Positions 52,764-61,700 of a stretch of 64,000 nucleotides of DNA are shown here, piece by piece. The notes under the pieces were generated by a model. It saw only the letters and a program-made list of their open reading frames with translations, was not told the DNA's origin and did no database searches. Location: positions 434,421 to 498,420 of the forward strand of contig NZ_SADE01000002.1 of NCBI RefSeq assembly GCF_004005845.1, read 5' to 3'. Each line of letters opens with the position of its first letter. The stretch's first letter is position 1. Position numbers and translations under genes: made by a program. Source of the stretch: Hwanghaeella grinnelliae (GTDB taxonomy: Bacteria; Pseudomonadota; Alphaproteobacteria; UBA8366; Aestuariispiraceae).

Positions 52764-54376
52764 ACCGCGCCCCCCTGTCCATCGGAACCGGCAAGGAAAT
52801 CGGGCACCTCCCCACCTTCAATGTTCAAGGCGCTGGCGATGATTTCATGCTCGTTGATTTCGTCGCCCACCAATTCACGAACGATGCGCCCGTCATACAT
52901 CACGTCGACACGGTCGCAGCAGCCGATCAGTTCCTCGTAATCCGTCGAGTAGAACAGGATCGATGCCCCATTATCGGCCAGCTCACGCAGCAGGCGATAT
53001 ATCTCCTGCTTCGTGCCCACATCGATGCCCCGCGTCGGATCGTTGAGCAGTATGATCTTCGGTTCCGTCAACAGCCATTTCGCGATGACGACCTTCTGCT
53101 GGTTGCCGCCGGAAAGCGTGGAGACGGGGTCCTCAGGAGAGCCCACTTTGATGCGCATGCGTTCGATCCCGGACCGAACCGCTTCCGTCACCGCGGCAGA
53201 ATCCAGAATCTGAAACCGGGAATACCGGCCCAGAGACGCCGCAGTCAGATTGTCGGCGATGGACATGCCCAGCATCAGGCCCTCGGTTTTCCGGTCTTCG
53301 GGGATAAGCGCGATTTCCGCTCCCTCGGCCTTTGCCGCTTCGGGCGAAGAAACCGATGTCTTTTTCCCATTGATCAGTATTTCGCCGGAAACACTCTTCA
53401 ATACGCCGGCGAGACCGAGCAGCAATTCCTTCTGCCCCTGACCATCCAATCCACCCAGGCCGACGATCTCTCCCCGCCGGACGGTCAGGTTGATGTCGGT
53501 CAGGCGCCCTTCCCAATTCAGGCCGCGCGTCTCCAGCACCGGCGCCGCGCTTGGATCGTCCGGCGGGCGTTCGTGCTTGGGAGGGAAATGGGCGGTAATT
53601 TCGCGCCCGATCATCATCTGCACGATTTCCGTATTCGTTCTTGTGCCTTCGACGAAGGTTTCGATGTGGCGGCCGTTGCGGAAGACGGAGCACATATCGG
53701 CAATGGCCTCGATCTCATGCATCCGGTGAGAAATGGTCAGGATGGACAGGCCCTGGTCGCGCAGCCGGTGAAGAATGTCGAACACCTTTTCCACATCGGC
53801 GGCCGTCAATGCAGAGGTCGCTTCGTCCAGAATCAAGACAGACGGATTCTTGGTCAACGCCTTGCCGATTTCCACCATCTGACGGCGCGACAGGGGCAGG
53901 TCGCGGATCCGACTCAACGGATTGACGTCTTCGCAGCCAATGCTGGCCAGGACCTCTTCCGCGCGGCGGCGCTGCGCCCGGGAATCGATCAAGCCGAAAC
54001 GCCGCGGCGGATCAGCGATGGATATATTGTCCGCGACCGTCAGGTCGGGCATCAGGGACAATTCCTGAAAGATGCAAATAACACCCGCCGCGTTGGCCGA
54101 AGCGGGATTGGGAAAGACAACGGGCTGACCGGCAATGGACATTTGTCCCGCATCCGGCTGCACCACCCCCGACATGATCTTGATCAGCGTGGACTTGCCA
54201 GCGCCGTTCTCGCCGAGGACCGCGTGAATCGATCCGCGCGAACAAGCGAAGTCGACAGTATCGAGCGCCGTTACCCCGCCGTACCGCTTCGAAATGCCCG
54301 TCAGAACAACGTGCGGCAGCTGGTGCGAGGTCGGCTTGCCTGGCTTCGACGCGATCTGTTCGTTTTCGTTCCGCAT
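52760..54376 (-). CDS. Sugar-type ABC importer, double ATPase (RbsA/MglA-like)
   Basis: A 538-residue protein with two tandem nucleotide-binding domains, as in ribose/galactose/xylose ABC importers. Domain 1 has GENGAGKSTL, LPLSRRQMVEIGKAL and ILDEATSAL. Domain 2 has a degenerate Walker A (GGLDGQGQKELL), the signature LSGGNQQKVVIAKWLL and LLNDPTRGIDVGTK, as usual for this family. I chose ATG 54376 because AGGGG lies 6-10 nt upstream; ATG 54391 is an alternative. It follows the binding-protein gene and a strong hairpin. Confidence 0.92.
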   Translation of the reverse strand: MRNENEQIASKPGKPTSHQLPHVVLTGISKRYGGVTALDTVDFACSRGSIHAVLGENGAGKSTLIKIMSGVVQPDAGQMSIAGQPVVFPNPASANAAGVICIFQELSLMPDLTVADNISIADPPRRFGLIDSRAQRRRAEEVLASIGCEDVNPLSRIRDLPLSRRQMVEIGKALTKNPSVLILDEATSALTAADVEKVFDILHRLRDQGLSILTISHRMHEIEAIADMCSVFRNGRHIETFVEGTRTNTEIVQMMIGREITAHFPPKHERPPDDPSAAPVLETRGLNWEGRLTDINLTVRRGEIVGLGGLDGQGQKELLLGLAGVLKSVSGEILINGKKTSVSSPEAAKAEGAEIALIPEDRKTEGLMLGMSIADNLTAASLGRYSRFQILDSAAVTEAVRSGIERMRIKVGSPEDPVSTLSGGNQQKVVIAKWLLTEPKIILLNDPTRGIDVGTKQEIYRLLRELADNGASILFYSTDYEELIGCCDRVDVMYDGRIVRELVGDEINEHEIIASALNIEGGEVPDFLAGSDGQGGAV

Positions 54377-54458
54377 CCTGAACCCCTGCATCCTAAACTT
54401 TCGGGAAGGGAACCGCAGCCGGTTGGCCGGGTCGATTGTCGAATTCGGGACAGGATCA

Positions 54459-54487
54459 GGCGCGTTCCGGAACCCCCGGAACGCGCC
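54459..54487. terminator. 12-bp hairpin between binding-protein and ATPase genes
   Basis: GGCGCGTTCCGG and CCGGAACGCGCC form a perfect 12-bp stem with a 5-nt loop, about 67 nt after the binding-protein stop on the minus strand. No U-run follows. It probably protects the upstream mRNA from exonucleases or attenuates the membrane subunits, which sets binding protein above permease. Confidence 0.6.
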
Positions 54488-54553
54488 GTTCCCGTTTCAG
54501 GTCAGCGGCATCCGCGCACGGACTTGCCGCGCGTTGCCACTGTCTGCCCCGCG

Positions 54554-55684
54554 TTACTGAGTGTTTTCGGCGTCCTTCGCCATGATTTCACGGGCCGTGA
54601 TATTCACGCCACAGGGCGGGAATTCGTTCACCGTGAAGAAGTTGTCGGTCAGGTCCGGCCAGTAGTTCTTGCCTTCTTCCAACTCGTCGTATTTCGCGTA
54701 CGGAATCGGGACCGAGATCAGCTGCGGCATCTTGTTGCCGTCCAGGGCGGCCAAGGCGGCCTTGATGGCGATGGCCACCATGCCCGGGGACTGACCGATT
54801 GAGATACCCTTCAGGCCGTCACCGCTATGCGCCGCCAACAGTTTGCGGAACCCGTTTTCCGCTTCGCCGGCGATCGGCACCATCGGATGGCCCGCATCCA
54901 ACATCGCGCGCACGGTACCGGTGGACCCGCCTTGAACGACAACCGCGTCGAACTTGCCATGAACAGCAATCGCGTCCGCCGTCACCTTTTGGGCCGTCCC
55001 GTCATCCCAGTTGCCGACGACCTCGACGATTTCCCAATCGCCGGCCGGCTCGAAGACTTCCCGGAACCCGATATGCCGGTCACGATCGACCGAATTGCCC
55101 TGCAGACCCCGCACTTCCAGGATCTTGCCGGATTTCTGGCTGCCCAGTTGTTCGATCAGCCAGCGGCCGTACATACGGCCCATTTCGAGCTGATCCTCGT
55201 TCACCATCATGACTTTGTCGGTGTCCAGGATATTATCGAACGGTACCACGACAACATCGTTCCGGTCGGCCAGACGGATTACACGGTCGAAGCCTTCAGG
55301 GGAAACGGCGATGGTGATGATGGCGTCATAGCCCTGGTTGATGAAATCTTCGATGGCGCCGAGCTGCGCGGCCACGTCGGTCCCGGTCGAAACTGCCTTG
55401 AACGTCTCAATTTTGGCGGCGACTTCGGGCTGTTCCACATAGGCCTTGGCGGTCTGGATCATTTGAATCCGCCAGGTATTTCCCACGAAGCCGTTCACCA
55501 CGGCCACCTTGTGCGGCCCGTCCCGCTTGTCCCACTGAAAATACTTTATCTCGTCATTCCAAGGCGCGAAGCAGCCTGGATCGGCTCCCGGACCAGAGAC
55601 CACTTTCGGCCCGGCTTGAACCACCGCGGCACCTGCAACCCATAGGGACAGGGCAGCCACAGACAATGTGAACGCTCTTTTCAT
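54554..55684 (-). CDS. Periplasmic sugar-binding protein of ABC importer
   Basis: A 376-residue type I periplasmic-binding protein with a signal peptide (residues 1-23, ending VVQA). The mature part has the family features VAVVNGFVGNTWRIQMIQTAKAYVEQ, AIEDFINQGYDAIITIAVSPEGFDRVI, VVVPFDNILDTDK and the hinge IGFREVFEPAGDWEIVEV. I chose ATG 55684, since the signal peptide fits exactly and GGGAGG lies upstream. Such proteins bind ribose-, xylose- or rhizopine-like ligands; the ligand is unknown. It is the first gene of the importer operon. Confidence 0.93.
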   Translation of the reverse strand: MKRAFTLSVAALSLWVAGAAVVQAGPKVVSGPGADPGCFAPWNDEIKYFQWDKRDGPHKVAVVNGFVGNTWRIQMIQTAKAYVEQPEVAAKIETFKAVSTGTDVAAQLGAIEDFINQGYDAIITIAVSPEGFDRVIRLADRNDVVVVPFDNILDTDKVMMVNEDQLEMGRMYGRWLIEQLGSQKSGKILEVRGLQGNSVDRDRHIGFREVFEPAGDWEIVEVVGNWDDGTAQKVTADAIAVHGKFDAVVVQGGSTGTVRAMLDAGHPMVPIAGEAENGFRKLLAAHSGDGLKGISIGQSPGMVAIAIKAALAALDGNKMPQLISVPIPYAKYDELEEGKNYWPDLTDNFFTVNEFPPCGVNITAREIMAKDAENTQ

Positions 55685-56053
55685 TGTTTCCTCCCAAATT
55701 TCGACAACGGTCCGGGGTCTTCTTATTTCTTCCCCGGGACCGGGTAGCCGATGCATCGCGGCCGTTTGGTTCGGCAACTCACGATATTAATATTTATGCA
55801 CTACCCGAATACATCTTAAGCACGGGCTTCGCGCGTGGTCCAGTTAGCGATTGGTCGGAAACCGTGTTTTCCGCATTCCCGCGAAAAATAATTCGGATCG
55901 GCCATACGCGGAATCGTCCAAATCTCTATGGCATGCCGCCGCGCCCGCCATCGCCTTGCTGTTCTATCGGCTTGCAGTTCTATGGAATTGCCCTGGTCCG
56001 CCTTTGTCTGTCATAGTTGGTGGCTGTAACGACATCCCCGGAAGGATTGGCCC
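55685..56053. promoter_or_regulatory. Divergent intergenic region between sugar-binding protein and histidine kinase
   Basis: These 369 nt must hold promoters for the ABC operon (minus) and the histidine kinase (plus). An AT-rich patch (GATATTAATATTTATG) at about 55784-55800 is the best promoter candidate for the importer. A near-repeat GTTCTAT occurs at 55961 and 55977. No ORF of note. Confidence 0.45.
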
Positions 56054-57316
56054 ATGGCTGACGGACGAGGGGGGACATCACGGGAAAACCACGACGCCAC
56101 ACATCATGTGCGCGACGCCCTCATTCTTAGGGAATCAATTCAGGAGTTCCCCGGCCCTGTTGCCGTCTATGACAGCGAGGACCGGCTGATCGCCTGCAAC
56201 GAGCTCTACCGTTGGGTACACGGCACGGCGTTCGAACGTGTCCAACGGCAAGCCGGTGCGAACCGGATTCGTTATGAGGACCTTGTCCGGGAATCCGCCG
56301 TCGATGTCGTGCCACTGGAAGAGTTTGAGGCCCATGTCGCCGACCGGCTGCGCGCCCAGCGGGAAGCCAATACCAAACCGATCGACCGTTATTATCCGAA
56401 CCGAGGATGGTTCCGGATAACCAAAGTCCGTACCCCCAGTGGAGCCGTCGTCGGCTTTGCGACCGATGTTACCGAATTAAAGGAAAAGACGGTTGCCCTG
56501 GAGGAAGCGCGCGCCGCGGCTGAGGCCGCCAATATCGCTAAATCGGCCTTCCTGGCCAATATGAGTCACGAATTGCGAACGCCGTTGAATGCAATTATCG
56601 GCCTATCCGAAGCGCTTGGACATGGCGTGTTCGGCGACCTGGATGAAAAACACAAGAACTATATCCAAGACATCCGCAATTCCGGCAACCATCTGCTGGC
56701 CTTGATTTCGGACCTGCTCGATCTGGCAAAGGTCGAAGCCGGAAAAATGGAAATGGACTGGGAGGCGTTCGACCTGAACGGCTTGATCAGCGAATGCATG
56801 GCCATGATGTCGCCGATCGCCGGGCAAAAAAGCGTCATGCTGGAATCCGACCTACCGCCAGGGGGCCTGCTGATCCCAGACCAGTTGGGGACTACCGCCG
56901 ACCTGGGAACCAACGCCGCCTTGGTGACAAATAGCGACGTCATGACCACTGCCGACCTGATGGTGAACGCTGACCGGCGCAAAATTAAACAGGCACTGCT
57001 GAATATTTTGTCCAACGCCGTGAAATATTCGGACGTCGGCGGGTCCGTTCGCATCTCCATAGCGCGGACCGAGCAGCAATTGGAAATCAAGATTCGAGAC
57101 AACGGAATCGGGATCGACAAGGAGCAGTTGGATTTTGTCTTCGAACCCTTCGGACGGGTGCAGTCCACCTTCACCGCCATGCCCGACGGCGCAGGACTGG
57201 GCCTGCCCATCGCCCGGCGTCTGATGGAGCTTCATGGCGGGGACATCGCGATCGAAAGCAATCCCGGCGACGGTACGACGGTGACGCTGCAACTGCCCTC
57301 CTCCATCCTCCTCTGA
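56054..57316 (+). CDS. PAS-domain sensor histidine kinase with an internally repeated insertion
   Basis: A 420-residue soluble hybrid of a PAS-like sensor (residues 25 to about 135, ESIQEFPGPVAVYDSEDRLIACNELY and GWFRITKVRTPSGAVVGFATDVTELKEK) and a HisKA domain (NIAKSAFLANMSHELRTPLNAIIGLSEALG with the phospho-His near 174), then a HATPase with N-box ILSNAVKYSD and G-boxes DNGIGI and GAGLGLPI. There is no transmembrane segment. Just before the N-box it has about 33 extra residues with a repeated TTADLxxNA sequence. No cognate response regulator is adjacent. Confidence 0.92.
   Translation: MADGRGGTSRENHDATHHVRDALILRESIQEFPGPVAVYDSEDRLIACNELYRWVHGTAFERVQRQAGANRIRYEDLVRESAVDVVPLEEFEAHVADRLRAQREANTKPIDRYYPNRGWFRITKVRTPSGAVVGFATDVTELKEKTVALEEARAAAEAANIAKSAFLANMSHELRTPLNAIIGLSEALGHGVFGDLDEKHKNYIQDIRNSGNHLLALISDLLDLAKVEAGKMEMDWEAFDLNGLISECMAMMSPIAGQKSVMLESDLPPGGLLIPDQLGTTADLGTNAALVTNSDVMTTADLMVNADRRKIKQALLNILSNAVKYSDVGGSVRISIARTEQQLEIKIRDNGIGIDKEQLDFVFEPFGRVQSTFTAMPDGAGLGLPIARRLMELHGGDIAIESNPGDGTTVTLQLPSSILL
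56891..56971 (+). repeat. Degenerate 27-bp repeat inside the histidine kinase gene
   Basis: Two related 27-nt units encode TTADLGTNA (56891-56917) and TTADLMVNA (56945-56971), 54 nt apart; the middle unit encodes ALVTNSDVM. The codons differ by synonymous changes, so the repetition is old or selected. Confidence 0.7.
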
Positions 57317-57368
57317 CCTTTGCGGCGCCCCTTCTTGACGGGGGGACGGAAGCGCCGATACTGCCGCC

Positions 57369-58274
57369 ATGGATATGAAATCTCTTCCCATCATCGACCC
57401 GCACCAGCATTTCTGGGATCTGTCGATGAACAAGCATCCCTGGCTGTGCCATGAGATAATTCCGTTCCGCTATGGGGATTACGCCGCGATCCGGAAGACC
57501 TTCCTGCCCGACGACTACAAGGCGGTTACGGCCAACCATAATGTGGTAAAGACGGTGCACCAGGAAGCCGAATGGGAAAACGCCGACCCGGTCGCGGAAA
57601 CCGCCTGGATCCACGACTTGCACGACAAGACCGGCTATCCGCACGCGGCGATCGGCCAGGCTTGGTTCATGCGGGACGACATCGCAAACGTCCTGGCGGG
57701 GCATGCGGCCTATCCGTTGATTCGCAGCGTGCGCCAGAAACCGGCCGCTACCCCCTCGCCGCAGGAATTCGTAGCCGGCGCGCCGGGATCCTTGGCCGAT
57801 CCGAAATTCCGCGAAGGTTTCAAGCTGCTGCGCAAACACGGGCTGCACTACGACATTCAAACACCCTGGTGGCATCTGGGCGAAGCGGCGGATCTGGCGC
57901 GCGATTTCCCCGATACTCTGATCATCCTGAACCATACCGGCCTGCCGTCCGACCGTAGCGCGGAAGCCCTGACCGGCTGGCGGGAAGGCATGGAAACCTT
58001 TGCCGCGCAACCGAACACGGCGGTGAAGATTTCCGGCATCGGCCTGCCCGGCATTCCCTGGACGGCGGAGAACAATGCCCATGTGGTGCTGGATACGATC
58101 CGCATCTTCGGGTGGGAGCGCTGCATGTTTGCGTCAAACTTCCCAGTCGATTCCCTGGCCGGCTCGTTCGATGATATCTATGGCGGGTTCAAGACCATTG
58201 TCGCCGATCTGCCGGAAGCGCAGATCCGGGCGCTGTTCCATGACAACGCCCAACGGATCTACCGGCCGGTCTGA
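57369..58274 (+). CDS. TIM-barrel amidohydrolase-2 family protein (fuconolactonase/pyrone-dicarboxylate-lactonase-like)
   Basis: A 301-residue member of the amidohydrolase-2 superfamily. The N-terminal metal motif is PIIDPHQHFWD (HxH), ILNHTGLP gives a further histidine, and FASNFPVDSLAGSFDDIYGGF corresponds to the terminal Asp-containing motif. Family members hydrolyse lactones such as L-fuconolactone or 2-pyrone-4,6-dicarboxylate. Located beside sugar-acid dehydrogenases it may act on a sugar lactone. It ends 1 nt before the convergent dehydrogenase gene. Confidence 0.85.
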   Translation: MDMKSLPIIDPHQHFWDLSMNKHPWLCHEIIPFRYGDYAAIRKTFLPDDYKAVTANHNVVKTVHQEAEWENADPVAETAWIHDLHDKTGYPHAAIGQAWFMRDDIANVLAGHAAYPLIRSVRQKPAATPSPQEFVAGAPGSLADPKFREGFKLLRKHGLHYDIQTPWWHLGEAADLARDFPDTLIILNHTGLPSDRSAEALTGWREGMETFAAQPNTAVKISGIGLPGIPWTAENNAHVVLDTIRIFGWERCMFASNFPVDSLAGSFDDIYGGFKTIVADLPEAQIRALFHDNAQRIYRPV

Positions 58275-58275
58275 G

Positions 58276-59166
58276 TTACACGCTGTCCTTCTGGTCGTAG
58301 AGCTTCAGGATCGCGGTGCCGTCCAGTTCCGAATGCCCCTTGGAAATCAGGATCCGGAAGAGGGAGGCCGTTTGCGACGACATCGGCGTCGGCGATTTCA
58401 GCCCTTTGGCCATATCGTGCAGCATGTCCAGATCCTTCAGGATCTGGCGCGCATATCCCGCCGGTTCATAGTTGCGGTCGATCATGCGCGGGAACATGGA
58501 TTTCAACATGTTCGACCCCGCATGCCCCGCCGCCAGGGCATCCGGAATCTTGGACGCGTCGATACCGCCCGCTTCCGCCAAAGCCAAAGCTTCCGACAGA
58601 ATGCAGTAATTGTTCAGTACCAGGATCTGGTTGACCATCTTGGCGACCTGACCCGCCCCGACGGGGCCGAAATGCGTGAACCCGGCGGCCAGGTCGGACA
58701 TTACCGGGGTTACCTTGGCGAAGTCCTCATCGCTGCCGCCAGCCATGATCGCCAGTGCGCCGGACCGCGCCGCCGGCGGCCCGCCTGAGACGGGCGCATC
58801 GACCCAGCCCATGCCGTTTGCCGCGCGAAGTTTTTCCGCCAATGCCTTGGTGGTCTCCATTACAGTCGTTGAGATATCGACCAGCACCTTACCCTTTCCG
58901 TCGACCTGTACGACCCCGTTCGGACCCAAGGCCACATCTTCCACCGCTTTGGTGTCGACAACGCAGGTGATGACGATATCGCTCGCCGCGGCGACATCGG
59001 CGGGGGATGTCGCGGGTGCAACGCCATGTTTCGCCGCCGCGTCGATCTTGGCGGTATCGACGTCGTAGCCTGTCACCGTATGCCCGCAATCGACCAGCCG
59101 CGCGGTCGCCGCATGACCCATCAGGCCCAGCCCGATAAAGCCGACGCGCGCTTTTTCGTCGCTCAT
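58276..59166 (-). CDS. 3-hydroxyisobutyrate-dehydrogenase-family oxidoreductase
   Basis: A 296-residue beta-hydroxyacid dehydrogenase. The NAD(P) loop is GFIGLGLMGHAA, the substrate-binding motif is DAPVSGGPPAARSGALAIMAGG, and the catalytic lysine lies in GAGQVAKMVNQIL. Family members oxidise 3-hydroxyisobutyrate, tartronate, L-threonate or D-erythronate. The adjacent PdxA-like dehydrogenase favours a tetronate or related sugar acid. ATG 59166 matches the family start; 31 nt separate it from pdxA-like, so it is probably co-transcribed with it. Confidence 0.88.
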   Translation of the reverse strand: MSDEKARVGFIGLGLMGHAATARLVDCGHTVTGYDVDTAKIDAAAKHGVAPATSPADVAAASDIVITCVVDTKAVEDVALGPNGVVQVDGKGKVLVDISTTVMETTKALAEKLRAANGMGWVDAPVSGGPPAARSGALAIMAGGSDEDFAKVTPVMSDLAAGFTHFGPVGAGQVAKMVNQILVLNNYCILSEALALAEAGGIDASKIPDALAAGHAGSNMLKSMFPRMIDRNYEPAGYARQILKDLDMLHDMAKGLKSPTPMSSQTASLFRILISKGHSELDGTAILKLYDQKDSV

Positions 59167-59197
59167 CCTCTTCTCCCTGTCTTTTGGATTGTTCTGT

Positions 59198-60169
59198 TCA
59201 GGCGGCCGCTTCCGCGTTTCGCGCGCGCGCCATCGCGGTGCAGATCGCAAAGGCGTTGGTGATCGATCCGGGTTTGGCGGCGCCCTGGCCGACAATGTCA
59301 TAGCCGGTGCCGTGGCCGCAGGTCGTCACCGGAACCGGCAGGCCACCCAGCACCGTCACCCCTTCGGCGAAGCCCATCAGCTTCATCGCGATCTGGCCCT
59401 GGTCGTGATACATGGTGACCACCGCGTCGAAATCCCCATTGCGGGCGCGGACGAAGACGGTATCCGACGGATACGGTCCTTCGACCGCCAATTGCTGCGC
59501 CTTCGCCTTTTCCACGGCAGGCGCGATCACCTCGATTTCCTCCATTCCGAAATTGCCGCCATCGCCCGCATGCGGGTTCAGCGCGGCGACCGCGATGCGC
59601 GGCCGGTCGAACCCGGCCGAGGCCAATGTGCGGTGGGCAAAGAGGGTCGCGTCATAAACGCTGTCGACGGTGATATGGTCGGCGACATGTTTCAGCGGGA
59701 TATGGGAGGTAACGCGTGTCGTCCACAACCCACCCAGCACATTCAGCTCGCCCACCGTGCCGTGGAAGTCCAACACATCGGCGAGGTAGCGCATCTCGTC
59801 CTCATGCGTAAGGCCGCCCTTATGCATGGCTTCCTTGTTGAGCGGGCCGAAGACGACCCCGTCGGACTTGCCGTCCAAAACCCGGCGCGTGCCTTCCGCC
59901 AGCATGGCCAGCATTTCCCGGCCCGCTGCTTCCGTCGGCATACCCGGTGTGGTCTCGATAATCTCGATGGGCGTGAAAGGCGTGACGCTGAAACCGTTCG
60001 GATCGGGGGACACCCCGGCGGCGGCGATACCCTGGTCCAACACCGCGGGATCGCCCAGAACCTCCACCGTCGCGCTGTCGGCGGTCTTCGGGTCGGCCAG
60101 CAATCTGGCAATCAATTCGGGGCCGATTCCGTTCCGGTCCCCAAGCAATAGCGTTATACGCGGCGTCAT
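59198..60169 (-). CDS. PdxA-family 4-phospho-hydroxyacid dehydrogenase (PdxA2-like)
   Basis: A 323-residue NAD-dependent dehydrogenase of the PdxA family. The metal ligands are recognisable as His in VTSHIPLKHV, NPHAGDGG and MYHDQGQI. PdxA proper oxidises 4-phosphohydroxythreonine in vitamin B6 synthesis; PdxA2 forms oxidise 4-phospho-D-threonate or erythronate in catabolism. Location beside a hydroxyacid dehydrogenase and a TRAP transporter, rather than pdxJ or ksgA, points to the catabolic type. No kinase gene (DUF1537 type) is seen in the window. ATG 60169 fits the family N-terminus. Confidence 0.88.
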   Translation of the reverse strand: MTPRITLLLGDRNGIGPELIARLLADPKTADSATVEVLGDPAVLDQGIAAAGVSPDPNGFSVTPFTPIEIIETTPGMPTEAAGREMLAMLAEGTRRVLDGKSDGVVFGPLNKEAMHKGGLTHEDEMRYLADVLDFHGTVGELNVLGGLWTTRVTSHIPLKHVADHITVDSVYDATLFAHRTLASAGFDRPRIAVAALNPHAGDGGNFGMEEIEVIAPAVEKAKAQQLAVEGPYPSDTVFVRARNGDFDAVVTMYHDQGQIAMKLMGFAEGVTVLGGLPVPVTTCGHGTGYDIVGQGAAKPGSITNAFAICTAMARARNAEAAA

Positions 60170-60290
60170 GCGCGTGCCTCCTCCCGTTCGGTTTCGCCGC
60201 CCCTTTCTTGGTCTGAGGGGCCTGCATCGCATTGACGCATATTTCGGCGAAACCGGGCAAGTGGCGGCCCGGCATATCAGTTTTGCGCGG

Positions 60291-61700
60291 TCAGCTTCCC
60301 AGCAGCAATTGCGGCAGATAGAGGGTGATGGCCGGGAAGGCGATCAGGCCGGCGATGGTCAGGGCATCGGCGACGAAGAAGGGCGAGGCGCCCTTGAAGA
60401 CGTCCTGAACCGAAATATCCGGCCGCACGCCGGCGACGACGAAACAGTTCAGCCCGATTGGCGGTGTGATCAAACACAGCTCGGCCATCTTCACGACGAT
60501 GATGCCGAACCAGATGGCACACCCAACCGCATCCATGCCGAAGGCACTGTCGGCGACCGAAACACCTTCCCCGCCGTTCAAGGCGATGACCGCCGGGAAA
60601 ACCACCGGCAAGGTCAGCAGCAGCATGCCGATCGCATCCATGAACATGCCGAGCACCGCATAGGCCATCAGGATCATGATCAGCGTCAGCATCGGGCTTT
60701 GTTCCAGGGACCCGATCCATTCCGCGAAAGTGCCGGGAAGGTCGGCGAACCCCAGGAAGCGGACATAGATCAGCACGCCCCAGATGATGGTGAAGATCAT
60801 CACCGACAGTTTGGCCGTTTCCAGCAGAGCGCTCTTCAACTGTGGCCAGCGCATGCCCTTCATCAAAGCCATGATGAAAATGACGAACGCGCCGAGCGCG
60901 CCGCCCTCCGTCGGGGTGCCCCAGGCATCGCCGCCGAACGGGTTGTAGATGAACAGGATGATGATCGCGACGACGAAGAAAATCGGGAACGCGCCGGGCA
61001 GGGAGGCGAAGCGCTGCTTCCAGGTGAAGCCTGACACCGGCGGCCCCAACCGCTTGAACGTCATCGCCATACCGATGACCAGTGAGGCATAGATGATGGC
61101 CGAAAACGCACCGGGCAGGAAACCCGCCAGCAGCAGTGCGCCGACATCCTGTTCGACGATGATCGCATAGATCACCAGAATTGCCGACGGTGGGATTAGC
61201 GAAGCAAGGGTCCCCGCGCAGGCAACGACGCCGGCGGCGAATCTCTTGTCATAGCCGATCTTCAGCATTTCCGGGATCGCAATCCGCGCGAAGACGGCGG
61301 ATGTCGCGACCGATGCACCTGAAACGGCGGCGAAGCCGGCCGTTGCGAAAACGGTGGACACGCCAAGCCCGCCTGGCAGCCAGCCAACCCAGCGCTTGGC
61401 CGCTTCGAACAGATTCTTCGTCAATCCTGCGTAGTAGGCGAGATAGCCGATCAGGATAAAAGTCGGAATCAGGGAAAGCGCCTGCGACGCGACCTTGGAA
61501 TGGGGAACTTGGCCCGCGGTCTTCACCGCGACGGTCAGCGCCCATAAAAATTGGCTGCCGTCATAACCCTTCTTGGCCCAGAAGATCCAGACCAGTCCGG
61601 CGACCCCGGCGATGGCGGCGGCGAAGGCGACGCGGACGCCGATGACCACCATGACCAGCATGGCCGCGGAGACCGCGATGCCGATATCGATACTATCCAT
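60291..61700 (-). CDS. dctM: TRAP transporter large permease (DctM)
   Basis: A 469-residue membrane protein with 12 or more hydrophobic helices of the TRAP DctM family. Hallmarks visible are GFAAVSGASVATSAVFARIAIPEM and the conserved TLASLIPPSAILVIYAIIVEQDVGALLLAGFLPG. It translocates an organic acid driven by a sodium or proton gradient, with DctQ and DctP. It overlaps the DctQ gene by 8 nt. It is usually the last gene of the transporter; the pdxA-like gene lies 121 nt downstream. Confidence 0.94.
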   Translation of the reverse strand: MDSIDIGIAVSAAMLVMVVIGVRVAFAAAIAGVAGLVWIFWAKKGYDGSQFLWALTVAVKTAGQVPHSKVASQALSLIPTFILIGYLAYYAGLTKNLFEAAKRWVGWLPGGLGVSTVFATAGFAAVSGASVATSAVFARIAIPEMLKIGYDKRFAAGVVACAGTLASLIPPSAILVIYAIIVEQDVGALLLAGFLPGAFSAIIYASLVIGMAMTFKRLGPPVSGFTWKQRFASLPGAFPIFFVVAIIILFIYNPFGGDAWGTPTEGGALGAFVIFIMALMKGMRWPQLKSALLETAKLSVMIFTIIWGVLIYVRFLGFADLPGTFAEWIGSLEQSPMLTLIMILMAYAVLGMFMDAIGMLLLTLPVVFPAVIALNGGEGVSVADSAFGMDAVGCAIWFGIIVVKMAELCLITPPIGLNCFVVAGVRPDISVQDVFKGASPFFVADALTIAGLIAFPAITLYLPQLLLGS

